NCBI GenBank assembly: GCA_009760855.2
Contig: WPIO01000007.1
Location: forward strand, 3,600,001-3,664,000
Source of the DNA: Cristatella mucedo
Taxonomy: Eukaryota; Bryozoa; Phylactolaemata; Cristatellidae
Length of the DNA stretch: 64,000 bases
Reading direction: 5' to 3'
The stretch's first letter is position 1. Every line of letters starts with the position of its first letter. The position numbers and the translations under genes were made by a program. Of the stretch, positions 45,690-57,410 are shown one piece after another. A model generated the notes under the pieces. That model had not been told where the DNA came from. It did not search any database and saw only the letters and a list, made by a program, of their open reading frames with translations.

Positions 45690-46343
45690 TTTCATGCAGT
45701 CATTCGACTCAAATGGTCAATTTTCTTAAACTAAATGATGATAAAACAAAACTCCTAGCTATAGGCCACCCCAAGCGAGCAGCTTGATTAGCAGACTTAG
45801 CTCTTCTAATTGGTGATGCAGTAGTACGACTTTTGGCATGTGCTTGGAATGCAGGAGTCCTATCTGATAAGTGCTTAAAGTTTGAAAACTTTATTAGGAG
45901 GACCGTTTCCGCAGCTAGTCATCACATTCGATCCCTTTTAAGATTTGGGACTGTCTATCATTGTGGCTTCCTAAAAATCGTACTTGCTCGCTGGTTATGT
46001 TTAGATTGGACTAATCTAATTCAGTTTTGGCTGAGTTACAGAAAACAGCAATTAAGTCTCTGCAGATGGTGAAGAATAAGGCTGCAAGGCTAGTCAAAAA
46101 TCCCCGAGGGTTCAGATGTGTCTCCTTTGCTGCAGGAGCTGCAATGGCTCCCGGCTGATCAAGGATATAGAGCAAAATTCTCACCTAGACCCACAAGGGC
46201 AACCGTGGCTAGGCGGCTTCATATTTAGCTGACCGGCTGCAACATTCGCAGCCTCCCCCTGCCCTCAGGGCCTCTATGGACAATAAATCAGCTTTTTCAT
46301 CCCAACGCTTAAAAGCCATGGCGACTGAAGCTGTTGCTTTACA
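45690..46343 (+). pseudogene. LINE-B-like RT relic, plus strand
   Basis: It includes FLKLNDDKTKLLAIGHPKRA, AGVLSDKCLKFENFIRRTVS and LLQELQWLPAD, which match the post-catalytic RT segment (NDDKTNLL...GVIFQSDLSL...LHWLPVK). Stops and shifts break it. A SINE-B copy begins immediately after. Confidence 0.7.
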
Positions 46344-46344
46344 G

Positions 46345-46515
46345 GTGAGCCGTGATGGCACACTAGATAAGGCGGTTGCTTTCACGACCTCGGTCCCGAG
46401 GTCGTGGGTTCGATTCCTGCGGTGGACGATCCTTTATCGCCACTGGCGGTGATAGCCGTAAAGGCTCTTCCGTTGCTATACAAAAGGAGGCTGTTTAATC
46501 AGCTAGGATTTATTT
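46345..46515 (+). mobile_element. SINE-B copy 3 (tRNA-derived)
   Basis: The same structure as copy 2: head GGTGAGCCGTGATGGCACAC and B box GGGTTCGATTCCTGC. The body has lost the GCAA of the CACTGCAAGCGG block (CACTGGCGG). It ends at CAGCTAGGATTT and runs into (TTTA)n. Confidence 0.92.
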
Positions 46516-46541
46516 TATTTATTTATTTATTTATTTACAGG
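46502..46541 (+). repeat. (TTTA)n microsatellite
   Basis: About eight TTTA units form the tail of SINE-B copy 3. Confidence 0.9.
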
Positions 46542-46567
46542 TCCTAGACTGTGTAAATCAGTTCCAC

Positions 46568-46850
46568 AATTCTTACGCAACGACATTTACTCTCCTACTG
46601 CCGACTATGGCACATATCTTTCAGTCGTCCTGATCTACTACTTCCAGGATACTCACTACCTCAACTTCTTTCCTGTCTCAGCTATGCTTCTCACTTTGTC
46701 TCTGTTGTTGTTAGATGAAGTTTCTCGGCTAACGTATGTATACCGAAAGCTGCGTAGGCTTTGAGTGCGGTGTAGAAAACACCCACTTAGCCATTGTCGC
46801 ATTTCGGAGATACGGATGAAGATACCTTACTTTAAATTACACGTAAATAT
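46568..46850 (+). repeat. U1 dispersed repeat, copy e (long)
   Basis: It begins with CTTACGCAACGACATTTACT and continues through CTTCTCACTTTGTCTCTGTT, TACCGAAAGCTGCGTAGGCT and GGAGATACGGATGAAGATAC. It ends about 90 bp from CATIP exon c. Confidence 0.68.
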
Positions 46851-46941
46851 CTTGCGCCACCTAGGTGTGCCGATTGGGTGGCTTTGTGCGGCTCTTGTTT
46901 CGTAGGGGCGGCTCATTTGCGTAATCGAAACTTTGAAGTAC

Positions 46942-47002
46942 CTTCGGATATGAAACCCTTCATGTTCTCTTTTGGAAATCCCGTAACGGTTCTCTGTGCT
47001 TG
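46942..47002 (-). CDS. CATIP: CATIP coding exon 'c'
   Basis: This 61-bp exon encodes QAQRTVTGFPKENMKGFISE plus the first base of a Gly codon. The acceptor is TTTTGTTGTAG; the donor is GAAG|GTACTT. It lies 159 bp from the previous exon. The split Gly is completed by the next exon to give FISEGSNLLLLRLL, a strong phase check on both boundaries. Confidence 0.8.
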
Positions 47003-47161
47003 CTACAACAAAATAAAATGGATTTACATGAGTGAAATACTCATGTATCATTGTAACGCAAGCACGCACGTACAGGCTCCTGCACGCCCGTACAGGCCCC
47101 GTGCGTAAAGGCAGGCGATCCTGAACTCGGTTAGCAGATAAAGGATATAAATGGCACTTAC

Positions 47162-47248
47162 CTCTCCTTGAGTTACCACTCTGGTTACAACATACTCGTT
47201 TCCTTGCATGACGATAAACGTCTTCTTATCAAGGGGATGGTTCTCCAG
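47162..47248 (-). CDS. CATIP: CATIP coding exon 'b'
   Basis: This 87-bp, 29-codon exon starts and ends in phase 0. It encodes LENHPLDKKTF...VVTRVVTQGE. The acceptor is a TTTTTTAG tract and the donor is GAG|GTAAGT. It follows directly on HEYVK of the preceding exon, so the joined protein reads HEYVKLENHPLDKKT. The intron separating them is 8.7 kb and carries two SINE-B copies, LINE-A pieces and a Tigger-like element. Confidence 0.85.
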
Positions 47249-47671
47249 CTAAAAAATTTGTTTAATAGCATTAGTCATGCATTAATAAGCCTGAGATGTC
47301 AAATACAATCCAACGACCAACGGTGCAGAAAAATAGTAAATAAACTATCCGACGTTTAGCGGCTAAAATAGAAAATAGTTGGTAAATATAACGGGGTTTG
47401 GCAGAAAAGTATCACGGGAATAGCCAGAAGGCGCTACTGAGCCGCAGAACTTTAATGCCATCACGAACCTATGCGCCTGGCAGCATACTACATCAGCCTC
47501 AGCTAAAAATGGCTGGTCCGGCAGGAAGACGGTTCAGCTTTCCTTTCCTTAAAAGATTCTTCCCTTAAAATAAGTCTACAAGTGTATTGACTGCCACTCG
47601 GCTAAAATTCTTCCACCGTCTCGCGTTAGGTACGCTGATTTGCAGGAATGACATGAAAACGCATCTGTCTT

Positions 47672-48003
47672 ATAATAATAGTAGTATAATAACAGTGCAC
47701 TTGATAAAACGCCCTCAGAGAACTCAATCTCTTTCTAGGTGCTTTACATTTGCTCCAAAGGGAAACGCGATTGAATGGTGAGTAATATCATGCTTGATAA
47801 ACAACATGAATAACATGATTAGGGGTGGCATGCACAGGGTCAGCATGCAAGTGTGGTTAGTGGCAGCATGCACAGTGTCAGCACGCATAAGCACATCAAG
47901 GACGAATCGCAGAGACCCACTTAATACCGTCCTAAATAGATGTGTTTTTAGGTTCTTTTTAAATGTGGTCAAGTCAGGGGAAGTTCTGACGCAAGCCGGG
48001 ACT
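47672..48003 (-). mobile_element. LINE-A 3' fragment, minus
   Basis: An AAT-rich start, the complement of the LINE-A terminus (GATAAAACGCCCTCAGAGAA), the whole 3' UTR and the last codons (TFKKNLKTHLFRTVLS) are present. The RT itself is missing through 5' truncation. Confidence 0.88.
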
Positions 48004-48300
48004 TGAAGGCAACTTTACTCAACAGCACACCTATCCGACCTCATTGCTCCTCCAGTGTGCTCTCGAGCCATCTTCTCCCCAGTATTTTGTCATCTCGCAC
48101 CTCCTAGCATTAAATTGAAATCTTCTGCTGATAAAATCTTCAGTGAGTATTCACCGAAAGTCTTAAACTTGCTTCTCGCTACGATCACTATCTGCGATAA
48201 TTTGCATTTATGTCTTAGCTAAAGACTCACATGTTCTCGTCAGCTTTCCCTTTGCCCACTAAATCAGACTTTTTCGTTCCTGTGTGTTTTTCACACTAAC
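48004..48300 (+). pseudogene. LINE-B C-terminal relic, plus strand
   Basis: The plus frame reads HLSDLIAPP, then KSSADKIFSEYSPKVLNLLL, matching the LINE-B phrases SDLIAPLLPF and KSFVNRVFISYAAKVWNSL at 28.1-28.3 kb. It abuts a LINE-A fragment of opposite orientation. Confidence 0.6.
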
Positions 48301-48424
48301 TATGCATTACTCAGCGCAGGCTACTAGCCAGAGGTCCTACTAACCGGTGGCCATGAGTGTCTTCATGGCCAAAGCCTGATATTTTTTGGCTACTGCAAGC
48401 TTGATAACGTGAATATTACTAGCC

Positions 48425-48516
48425 CTTGGTTATTGATTCTCTTGAGGCGAACAGCAAAGCACCTGGGTAGAAATATACCTCTCTTAGGGCACTATACAAA
48501 CGACACATTATTATTA
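48425..48516 (+). repeat. LINE/SINE-A tail stub with (ATT)n
   Basis: AAGCACCTGGGTAGAAATAT then CTCTTAGGGCACTATACAAA precede ATTATTATT. The remainder of the element is not recognisable. Confidence 0.5.
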
Positions 48517-48964
48517 ATATGTGTATCGTGGCAATATTTTAAGCATCTCTCACAAGCACAAGCAAGCGACCAGTAACATGCAGCATTGAGATCCCATTAC
48601 TCACAGCTGATAGAAATTGCCGAAAGTAGTACATGATATTTAACTACCATGCTCTCACAGCTAAATAAGCTGAAAGCTGACATACTTCTTTCCAAAGGCA
48701 ACAAAATTAATTTTCTATTCCTGAATGATTGGGTGCAAGAGATCGTATGGAGTCAGACTCACTTTTTAGCAAGGCAATAAATGTTAAAATAATAATACAA
48801 TGGGCTGGCAATGTGCAGTATTCTCAATTGATTTTCATAATAACAAGCGGTGTTCAACTGAAAAATCGGATGTGACTGCTTAACGTGGGACTTATGTAGT
48901 TCATTGAAAATATATTGGTAATTTAGCCAAGCAGTATTTCTGGACTTGAGCGAGGAGCCATGAC

Positions 48965-49128
48965 AAGACTGATTGTTAAGATCTTAGCTCAAGTGTAAGG
49001 TGCTCGCACTTCACAACCCAGGCTGTGCGGTCAAGTCCCAAAGCATGAAAGCCTTTATTGCTCACTGAAAGCAGTGATGGCTGTGATATTCTTCTGCAGC
49101 TACATAACGGAGGCCGGTTGATCAATCG
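48965..49128 (+). mobile_element. SINE-B-like, diverged copy
   Basis: TGTAAGGTGCTCGCACTTCA, a weak B box (GCGGTCAAGTCCC), CACTGAAAGCAGTGATGGCT and AGGCCGGTTGATCAATCGAC follow the SINE-B order with many changes. Confidence 0.55.
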
Positions 49129-49348
49129 ACCTTTACTTTAGATCCTTGAGTAACTTTCAAGCAGAGTATAGAAAACCCTTAGCCCTCAAGAGCAAGTCGT
49201 AAGCTAAGCTAACAACCACTGATTAACCCTTCCCTCAAAGCCTTCGTACAGTAGTCTATACGCGAAATTCTGGTTATCTCTCTGCTTCCAAGGAGGGTTG
49301 AGGACGGCTAAAGAGGCATGTTAGCAGCAGATAAATAAATAAATAAAT

Positions 49349-49517
49349 CCTAGCTGATTAAACAGCCTCTTTTGTATAGCGACAGAAGAGCCTTTACGGC
49401 TATCACCACCGCTTGCAGTGGCGATAAAGGATCGCCCCACCGCAGGAATCGAACCCACGACCTCGGGACCGAGGCCGTGAAAGCAACTGCCTTACCTAGT
49501 GTGCCATCACGGCTCAC
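49349..49517 (-). mobile_element. SINE-B copy 4 (tRNA-derived)
   Basis: The minus strand carries the full SINE-B head GTGAGCCGTGATGGCACACT, B box GTGGGTTCGATTCCTGCGGT and body. AAATAAATAAAT precedes it on the plus strand (its tail). It forms a head-to-tail pair with the next copy. Confidence 0.92.
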
Positions 49518-49690
49518 CAAATTCTAGCTGCTTAAACAGCCTCTTTTTGTATAGCGACAGAAGAGCCTTGACGGCTATCACCACCGCTCGCAATGGCGAT
49601 AAAGGATCGCCCACCGCAGGAATCGAACCCACGACCTCGGGACCGAGGTCATGAAAGCAACCGCCTTACCTAGTGTGCCATCCGTTAGTC
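49518..49690 (-). mobile_element. SINE-B copy 5, tandem partner of copy 4
   Basis: A second full-length SINE-B in the same orientation, joined to copy 4 with almost no spacer and without its own long A/T tail. The very start of its head is altered (ACTAACGGATGGCACACTAG). Confidence 0.9.
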
Positions 49691-51429
49691 ACAAATCCCT
49701 TCCGACAGGCCAAGTGTGTAATAACAGCATATACTCATAAGGACTCACACGACAAGCGATGACAGCAGCATTTAAATGTGTCATGTAAAATAAGATGTAC
49801 TCGGGCCGGTCTAATATTGAAAATGCAAGAAAGAGTATACATCGTCTTTTTAAAGATTGTATGAAGTGCTTAGGTGTAGGCAGAGTCATACTATAGATCT
49901 TGTCTTTGTTGCTTTCGCTTATATCTGTTGCGTGCTGGCAAAGTAGAACCTTGGGCAGCCATTGTATATCTGTGCACGAGCTTCGTGTGCAGCGTGTGTT
50001 TCTGAGCGCATGAGCGATTAGGCTTGGCTTCGCGTATAGGCGTCATTCGCATGTGTGGGTGTGTCCATGCTTCCGTGCATGCATGTGCGCACAGTGTTGT
50101 GCATTTGTTTAGGCCTTCGCGAAAATGCATTCGCTTCGGTGCATTCTGCAGTGTCTGTTCGTGAGTTTGTGTGCGTGCCTGTGTGCATGCAAGCTTTGAG
50201 AAACAGTTTGTGGGGTTTCTTCAGTTTCAATCGAGTACCCGTATTGAACAACAAAAGGATAAAGGTGAGCTCTAAGAAAGTTCTAGCTTCTTGATGTAGT
50301 ATCTTGACCGCTCGTGCGTTGGTCCAAACCTAGCGCTGTAGTGCCTGTTGGCATTTGTCTAGACGCTGGTTCACACATTTTGATTTACTACTCAATACTG
50401 CAAACTTGGCTGTAACTGAAAGTCGTTCTGATGACTGCAGCGGCTTGGCGGCATTTTAAGAAAATTCTCTTCACTCGTAGAATTTATAAATGGTTACAGC
50501 TATGATAAAGACCTCAGGACTGCTCTATCAAATGGGCGGGCATCACTCTTGCTCGAAGAAGATATCTTAAATCGAGAATAGAACAAAAGTAAGCCAAAAT
50601 AGGTTAACAGGGCAGGCCATGTATTATCTCGGGGAACAACTTCGTGCAATGACCTTGTTGTTATGGGCCTCACCATGTGTTAACACTTATTCTGACCCTT
50701 AATGTTTCGCCTGGTTTGAATTGTTTTTGTGCTCGCTTGGCAATATTTCAAAATGAAGCTTAGCCGTTTCATTCATTCATTTTAGTCATTCTTAGACTTT
50801 GACTAGTAACAAATTATGGAAACTGATATCAACTTCCGGCGCTTACTATTGTAGTACAGCAAAGGTCAATCGTGTAGGCTGAGGTCACAAGAAACGGTAT
50901 GTAGTCAGAAACTTGCTCTGTAGACGGCTTAGCTGTATTTTAAATCTTGGCAGGTGCGGGTGGCATCTAACACGGTGATCTTTTAAGGTTCTCTTACGCC
51001 CTACAAGCTATGAAGTCATAATATCCATTTTAGAGAGAACCGAAGTTGGTCTAGTAGTTTCTTGCAAGGCCTTGGCATGTAATAATAGTGGCGATGGACA
51101 AGTGAAGTCTGTCTCTCGTCAGAAAAAAGAGCAAGAGAGTCTTACAATTTAATGAGGCATCGTGTATTTTAGCGAAATCAAATGAAATGGACGTCGCCAA
51201 ATGAAAGAACGTCAGCGGTAGCTTACTGGCTAGTGTGACGGATTCTAACCGTGGCGCATAAGAAATTACGTGCCTATGGACATCTAAACGCTTATTGCTT
51301 CGGGCTGCTGGGTCTCCCACGCCGGTGGCTGCCTTAGCTACGCCGGCGGCTAGTAACCTGCTTGTTAGTTATGATCGTCAGCAGCTGTTATCGCTTCGTC
51401 ATCACAGATGAAATGCATTCCTAGATATT
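49691..51429. other. CATIP intron, nothing recognised
   Basis: Includes TGTG/TGCATG-rich sequence near 50040-50180. No LINE, SINE or exon is supported. Confidence 0.3.
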
Positions 51430-54400
51430 AATGTGGTTGTTAAGATTCATGAACTATGCATTAACAAAAGAAAAGCACCCTGTAGCCGCCGCGGTGGCCG
51501 GAACCGCCAGCTAAGATGCCGCTCGTTGGGCAGGAACTGCGAGCTGAGTACCCGCTCGTTTGGTATTCCTAGCATTGTCTCGAACCGCTCAGCACGCTCC
51601 CCCACATGCATCACTGTAAATCTCTCTAACTTAGTGGTCATCAGGCCTGTTGTAACTCCATCGGCCAGACTTAACGCTTGCCTTTGGAATCCTCGCTCAA
51701 TGTGCAATAAACCTCTAGTAATAAGCGACCTTATTTCTGAAAATGGTATCGACCTGCTCGCCCTAACAGAAACTTGGCTGAAATCGATCAATCAAAACTG
51801 GAGGTGGAGTTGCTATTATCGTGCGCTCGAAATTCAACTTCAAGCCATTTGCGGTACCCTCGAAGCAGTCTTTTGAATCAATTGTCTTGGTCTCACCCGA
51901 AAACAAGCTACCGATAGTGACAGTAGTCTATCGCCCACCAGGTACCAAATCCTCCTTTATCTCAGATTTCTCCGATCTCATTTCGATTCTGTGTGCAAGA
52001 AATCGATCCTTCCTCGTTATGGGTGATTTCAACGTTCACTTTGATAACTTATCTGACGCTTTCAGCGCCGAATTTCGTGCATTGACTGACTCATTGTCTC
52101 TTGTGGCTCATGTGCATGGCCCTACCCACATCAAGGGTCACACACTCGACCAGATTTTCTCATGCAACTGCACTTTGTCATCACATATTATTCCCAAATC
52201 CTGCTTATCTGACCACATGCAGATCTCATTCAAACTACAGTGTGTACCCACATCCTCTTCTAAAATAACCTGTGAATCGCGAAACCTCAAGACCCTTGAC
52301 ATCGATGCTGTCCGTGCGAGAATATCTACTTCACCTCTGCTGCTCAGTCCTCCCTCCGATCTGTCATCATTGGTAGATAGCTACAACACGACACTAGCTG
52401 ACACGCTCGACGAGTTTGCACCTTTGACAAAGCGCACTGTGCGCCCCCGCCCAGACGGCCTATGGTTTACCACAGACATTAAACTAGCAAAGTCTACTAA
52501 ACGAAAGATATCTGGACTAACTGTCCATCGACAGGCATATGAAGACTACTGTAGGTCGTACCAATCGATCCTGGCAAAGGCCAAGTCTAGCTTCAATAGA
52601 AACATTGTTGAATCACAGATGCACAATCCAAAAATGCTGATGTCAACAATAAACCATCTCCTCAACCGTTCCCGGATTAGCTCCTTACCTGATATTCCTT
52701 GTGATGATCTAGCCGATCGCTTCTCTCGATTCTTTGTGCAGAAAATAGACAAGATCAGGGAATCCATCCCTGCGATGACAACCTCCCCACTAGAATGCTG
52801 TTCCTCGGTTCCTGGCTGCACCTCAATGTCTGCATTTAAGCAGGTCACTAGTGATCTAGTCCTAAAGTTCGTATCTCAATCAAAGAAGACAACAAGTCCT
52901 CTGGACCCTGTTCCCACTGTCCTGCTCCTACGTTGCATTGATCTGCTGCTGCCGTGCATAACTTACATCATTAATATGTCATTAGCCCCAGGTCATGTCC
53001 CAGCACCTTTCAAAAAAGCTGTAGTCAGGCCACTTCTCAAGAAAGCCACACTAGACCAAGAGAACTTTAGCAACTACCGCCCAGTCTCCCTTCTACCATT
53101 CCTGTCAAAGACACTGGAACGGGTCGTGGCAGACCAGCTGAACTCATATATCGAAACCTCACACCTTGCAAGTAAGTTCCAGTCTGGCTGTAGAGCTAAT
53201 CACTCCACAGAGTCAGCATTGCTTAGGGTATACAGCGACCTACTTAGGAATGCAGACATGGGTAGAGTGTCTCTGCTTGTTTTGCTCGATCTTTCGGCAG
53301 CTTTTGATACCATCGATCACAAAGTTCTTCTAGAGTGCCTCTCATCCCGTCTGGGCATCACTGGCATTGCTCTGCAGTGGTTCAGGTCCTATCTCAGTGG
53401 GAGACTCCAGAGTATTGACGTGAATGGACAGAGATCATCTGAAGTACCTCTGAAATATGGAGTACCTCAGGGCTCCGTGCTAGGTCCGGTTCTTTTCACG
53501 GTTTATACTCCCCCAAATTTTCTAAAACTAAACGATGATAAAACTAACTTACTAGTTATGGGCAAACCCAGTGTGATTCAGAGATTGGAAAGGCGGACTC
53601 TCAAAATTGGCTCTGCCAGCATATCTCCTGTTGAATCAGCTCAAAATCTAGGTGTCATATTCCAAAGCGACCTCTCGTTAAACGACCATATCAGCTCCAC
53701 AGTCAAATTGCCTATTTTCAGCTTCATAACATTGCTAAAATTCGGGCCCTTTTAGAGAAGGATACTACGTCAGAGTTGGTCCATGCATTCGTGACATCCC
53801 GTCTCGACTTCTGCAACTCACTGCTTACTGCCAAACCAGCATGTGCCATCAGGCGATTGCAGCTGGTGCAAAATTCCGCAGCTAGGCTAGTCTGTCGTGA
53901 ACGTTGCAGTTGCCACATTACTGCACTTCTCGCCGACCTGCACTGGCTACCAGTCAAGCAACGGATTGACTTCAAGGTTTTGTCGCTCACTTTTAGGTCC
54001 CTTCATTCTATGGCTCCAGCCTATCTGTCAGATATACTACCCCATCAGGCCAAGCATCGTACTATCCGCTTTTCGGAATCCAGTAGTCTAGAAATACGTC
54101 GTACAAACCTTAAATCCTTTGGAGACCGTGCATTTAGTTCGTATGCTCCCAAAGCCTGGAACTCCCTCCCGACCTGAGTCAGAACATCCCCTGACCTGAC
54201 CACATTTAAAAGGGACTTAAAAACACTTATTTAGGACAGTATTTAGTGGGTCCCTGTGATTCGTCCTTGATGAGCTTATGCGTGCTGACACTGTGCATGC
54301 TGCCACTAACCACATTTGCATGCTGACCCTGTGCATGGCACCCCTAACCATATTATTCATTTTGTTTGTTTTTCAAGCATGATTTTACTTACCATTCAAT

Positions 54401-54490
54401 TGCATTTCCCTTTGCAGCAAATGTAAAGCACCTAGAAAGAGATTAAGTTCTCTGAGGGCGCTTTATCAAGTGCATTATTATTATTATTTA
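51430..54490 (+). mobile_element. LINE-A, longest copy (endonuclease and RT, YADD deleted)
   Basis: The copy starts with a frame (51433-51876) containing NACLWNPRSMCNKPLVISDL and ALTETWL. About 65 bp are missing near 51797, shifting to the main frame (51821-53755, 644 codons). That frame encodes the rest of the endonuclease (VVYRPPG, VMGDFNVHFDN, GHTLDQIFS, CLSDHMQI), then the linker and [54 protein letters not shown]. At about 53513, 159 bp are missing in frame, removing the FYADD catalytic box. A 1-bp loss near 53709 and a stop near 54176 follow. The 3' UTR ends in GGGCGCTTTATCAAGTGCAT and (ATT)n. It lies in a CATIP intron, opposite in orientation. Confidence 0.92.
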
Positions 54491-54943
54491 CTATTGAATA
54501 GCGATGTCCTGGGCCCGAACTCAGCTGGTGTCATAATATTTTGCCGGTGAGATAACCTCGGCATAGCCCCATTTAATGCAGTGATTTCACGGAGTAAGGA
54601 TGACAGCAAACTGCAAGGATTCAGGCTCATTTTAGACGCCTAAAAGCTATTCCATGTCTGCCCGCTTACTCTTTGCTTGTTATGGTCACCCTGTGGCTGC
54701 TTAGCAGTTCAATACCATATTTACCTGTAGCAACGCCAGATTGACGGAGCGATATGCTGAGTAACTCATGACATAGTCTATGCGTGATTAATTCAAAGGC
54801 TTACTACCCTTGATAACTTTAATATACTAATTAGTCGTGCGACAATATCCGTCATTCGGTCCTATGTTGGTCAAGTAGCTGGGACAATAATGGCCGGTTT
54901 AGACGTACAGAGAGTAGTTCTGTCCCATAGTGTCGTGCATATA
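54491..54943. other. CATIP intron, nothing recognised
   Basis: No supported feature. Confidence 0.3.
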
Positions 54944-55633
54944 CAATCGACCCTCGTTTATCGTGGTTAATCCGTTCCAGACTCTGCCTCGATAGCTGAA
55001 TTTCCGCGAAGTAGGATTTTTTTAAATCAAATATTTTCGTAGTTAGAGCATAGAAGACCTGTTTACTACACTCTAAATCCCGTTTTTAACATTATTAGAG
55101 CCCTCTGGACATGAAATAACACCCCTTTATTCACCATTACACTCGTATTACCAAATATATTAGACAAAATACGAGAAAATAAGACATATTTAACGTTACA
55201 AACATCGTATTGTTATTATTGTATATTTTTAATTGCACACACAATTATTACGCACAAACACCAAGCTATGAAAATAGTGTGTTTGGTGATGAAGCGATTA
55301 AGATGAAGAGATGCACAGCACAGCAAAGAAGAGCAAGGTTACTGCTCCTCTGAAGGCCCGACTTCAGTAGGAGAGTCTTCAGGTGGTGCAGTATCTTCAA
55401 CGGGTGCGTCGTCGTCTTCTTCCGTGTTCCAAACGTACAGTAATTTTATTTTAAAAACGTACAGTAATTTTAATTTTGTACTACAGGGGTGTATAATTAA
55501 CTCAGACAAACGAGCGTGTGCTGTATCATTTTTACTGTCTCGATCAACTTTTTAATGAATATACACGTATTTCAAAAAACCGCAGTAGAGTGAAGCCGCG
55601 AAAGTCGAAGCGCGAAGTGGCGAGGGACGACTG
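54944..55633 (+). mobile_element. Tigger-like TIR element, copy 2
   Basis: The ends CAATCGACCCTCG and (complement) CAGTCGTCCCTCG, with TA outside each (54942-54943, 55634-55635), define the element. Near 55280-55370 the plus strand keeps a short piece homologous to the transposase-tail-like frame of copy 1 (shared AGCAAAGAAGAGCAAGGTTAC phrase, one base trimmed at each end in the diverged partner). It has no catalytic domain. It lies 285 bp below CATIP exon a. Confidence 0.72.
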
Positions 55634-55917
55634 TACATTGGTTTCTTACACAACCTTAGCCTGCATTATTAAAGCAAGTAAAACCTTTTACTGTGTTTTG
55701 GGGAAGATAAGAATAATAGCTCATAAAAGAACAATACTAATAATATTATCCAAATCTGAACTCATTAATTAATCAGTTCCGTAAATGGTTGGTATGTTAA
55801 TGGGTAGGATCCAATTTTATATGCAACGATCAATCGTAGATAAGGTGCAATCCAGCAGTGTGCACATTGTTGATTCATCACAGGCAGACCTACATCTGTG
55901 ACAGGATTTTCACTCAC

Positions 55918-56159
55918 CTTCACATATTCGTGATGCTGCTGTTCGATTGTCTCTAGAGTTTTCGAAATGTACGCTATTATGGACGTTCCGCAAGGCACTC
56001 CATCAATAGAGCCGTGACTGTTAGCATGTACCAGGAAACAATCTTGGTCCTGTCGCTTTGCTAACGAAATCGTCACGCTGAACTCGCCTAACTCCTTGCC
56101 TGTGTCTGAGACAGTTACCAATTTGTCGTCAAATAATATATTCTGAAAGTCGCTTTCGC
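55918..56159 (-). CDS. CATIP: CATIP coding exon 'a' (most 5' exon found)
   Basis: The exon encodes 80 residues starting at ESDFQNILFDDKLVTVSD and ending LETIEQQHHEYVK. Its donor is near consensus (AAG|GTGAGT). An acceptor-like TTTGCTTTAG precedes it and leaves a split first codon, so at least one upstream coding exon is expected. Alternatively the in-frame ATG whose first base is 56190 could start translation (MGYLHIHFALG), with no splicing. I prefer the splice because the homologous part of the family has residues before this point. The CGTS and EQQHHEYVK stretches are the strongest family marks. Confidence 0.85.
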
Positions 56160-56774
56160 CTAAAGCAAAATGGATATGCAAGTAACCCATACGTTACTAA
56201 TAAAACTGTCAACCATCGTGACCAAAATGAGACTCATTGTAAGAAATATACGCAGTTTCCTTAGCCACTGTCTTGTTTAAGTAAATCCTGTGATAGACAG
56301 AGTTAATTGCCACAAGACCGAACTGTAACTATCTACCTTTTACCCTTACGATTGACCCTATTGAAGTAACGATAGTAAGAGGAAACAAGGCACACATCCT
56401 GAGGTCGAACACGCCCTTTTCAATAGTTAGATTTACTAGCAAACGGTGGTGCCGCTAAGCTCTGAATCTGGGCATTGATAAATCCGAACTTATGCTGGCA
56501 AAGATTTGCTTATGCAACACCTATGGTAGGTGGTATGTTTGGCAATTATTATATAATCAAAAATATCATTCATGTATATAGCGCCCTGAGAGTGCCAACT
56601 TAATCTAATGACATCTGCTAGACCGTTTTATTAGTATTGCATATCTTGAAATCAAGAAAAGAGATGAGAAAAACGTTACATCTAGAGTCGTGATACGACT
56701 TTTAAAGACACTAAAAGCTCAGTGATGGGACAGATATCGCTTGAATATGAATATCCATTGGAAAGCCTGGGTTA
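56160..56774. other. upstream of CATIP exon a; tail stub at 56576-56620
   Basis: No exon for the missing N-terminus was recognised. A minus-oriented LINE/SINE tail stub reads ATATAGCGCCCTGAGAGTGC. Confidence 0.35.
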
Positions 56775-56990
56775 ATAATAATAATGATAATAATAATTCA
56801 CTTGATAAAGCGCCCTCAGAGAACTTAATCTCTCTCTAGGCGCTTTACATTTGCTGTAAAGTGAAATGCCATTGAATGGTAAGTAAAATCATGCTTGAAA
56901 AAAATAAACGAAATGAATAATATGGTTAGGGGTGACATGCACAGGGTCAGCATGCAAATGTGGTTAGTGGCAGCATACACAGTTACAATA
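56775..56990 (-). mobile_element. LINE-A 3' fragment, minus
   Basis: An AAT-rich tail, then the complement of the LINE-A terminus (GATAAAGCGCCCTCAGAGAA) and the 3' UTR down to TGGTTAGTGGCAGCATACAC. It is truncated before any coding sequence. Confidence 0.85.
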
Positions 56991-57164
56991 CAATCAGAAG
57001 AATGAAGCAGCTGCTAAAATTGTATGCCGTTAGCTTTTAGCTAAGATTTATAAACCTCGCGAAACATTTCATAAATAAAAATCCCATAAAAAGTGCACAC
57101 ATTAAAACTACATATCTTGAATCAGCCGTTTCTTATTAAAGGTAATCAAAATAATCAAATTTTT

Positions 57165-57235
57165 TACAGTGGCCTAAGGGAATTAAATCTCCTAATAGGA
57201 ACTGTAAATGCGCTGGTAAGAACGTGTGTCAAATT
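57165..57235 (-). repeat. LINE-B-type tail stub
   Basis: TTTACAGTGGCCTAAGGGAA then TTAAATCTCCTAATAGG resemble the complement of a LINE-B 3' end. Confidence 0.45.
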
Positions 57236-57287
57236 AATAGTGATAATATGCACAATTTGAGCACGCATATGTACGTATGTATATATT

Positions 57288-57410
57288 TATGTATCTCCGT
57301 CTGTAACTTCACAAAGCCATAAAGACCGTGTGTGTATGTGTTACTCGGCCGAGTTTTGTCTATAGATCACTCAAAGTAAAAGAAGCTGTCGATATGCATT
57401 CGGTCGCCAA
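57288..57410 (-). repeat. U1 dispersed repeat, copy f
   Basis: TATCTCCGTCTGTAACTTCA then CAAAGCCATAAAGACC match the complement of U1. The other end stops near GATATGCATTCGGTCGCC. Confidence 0.65.
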
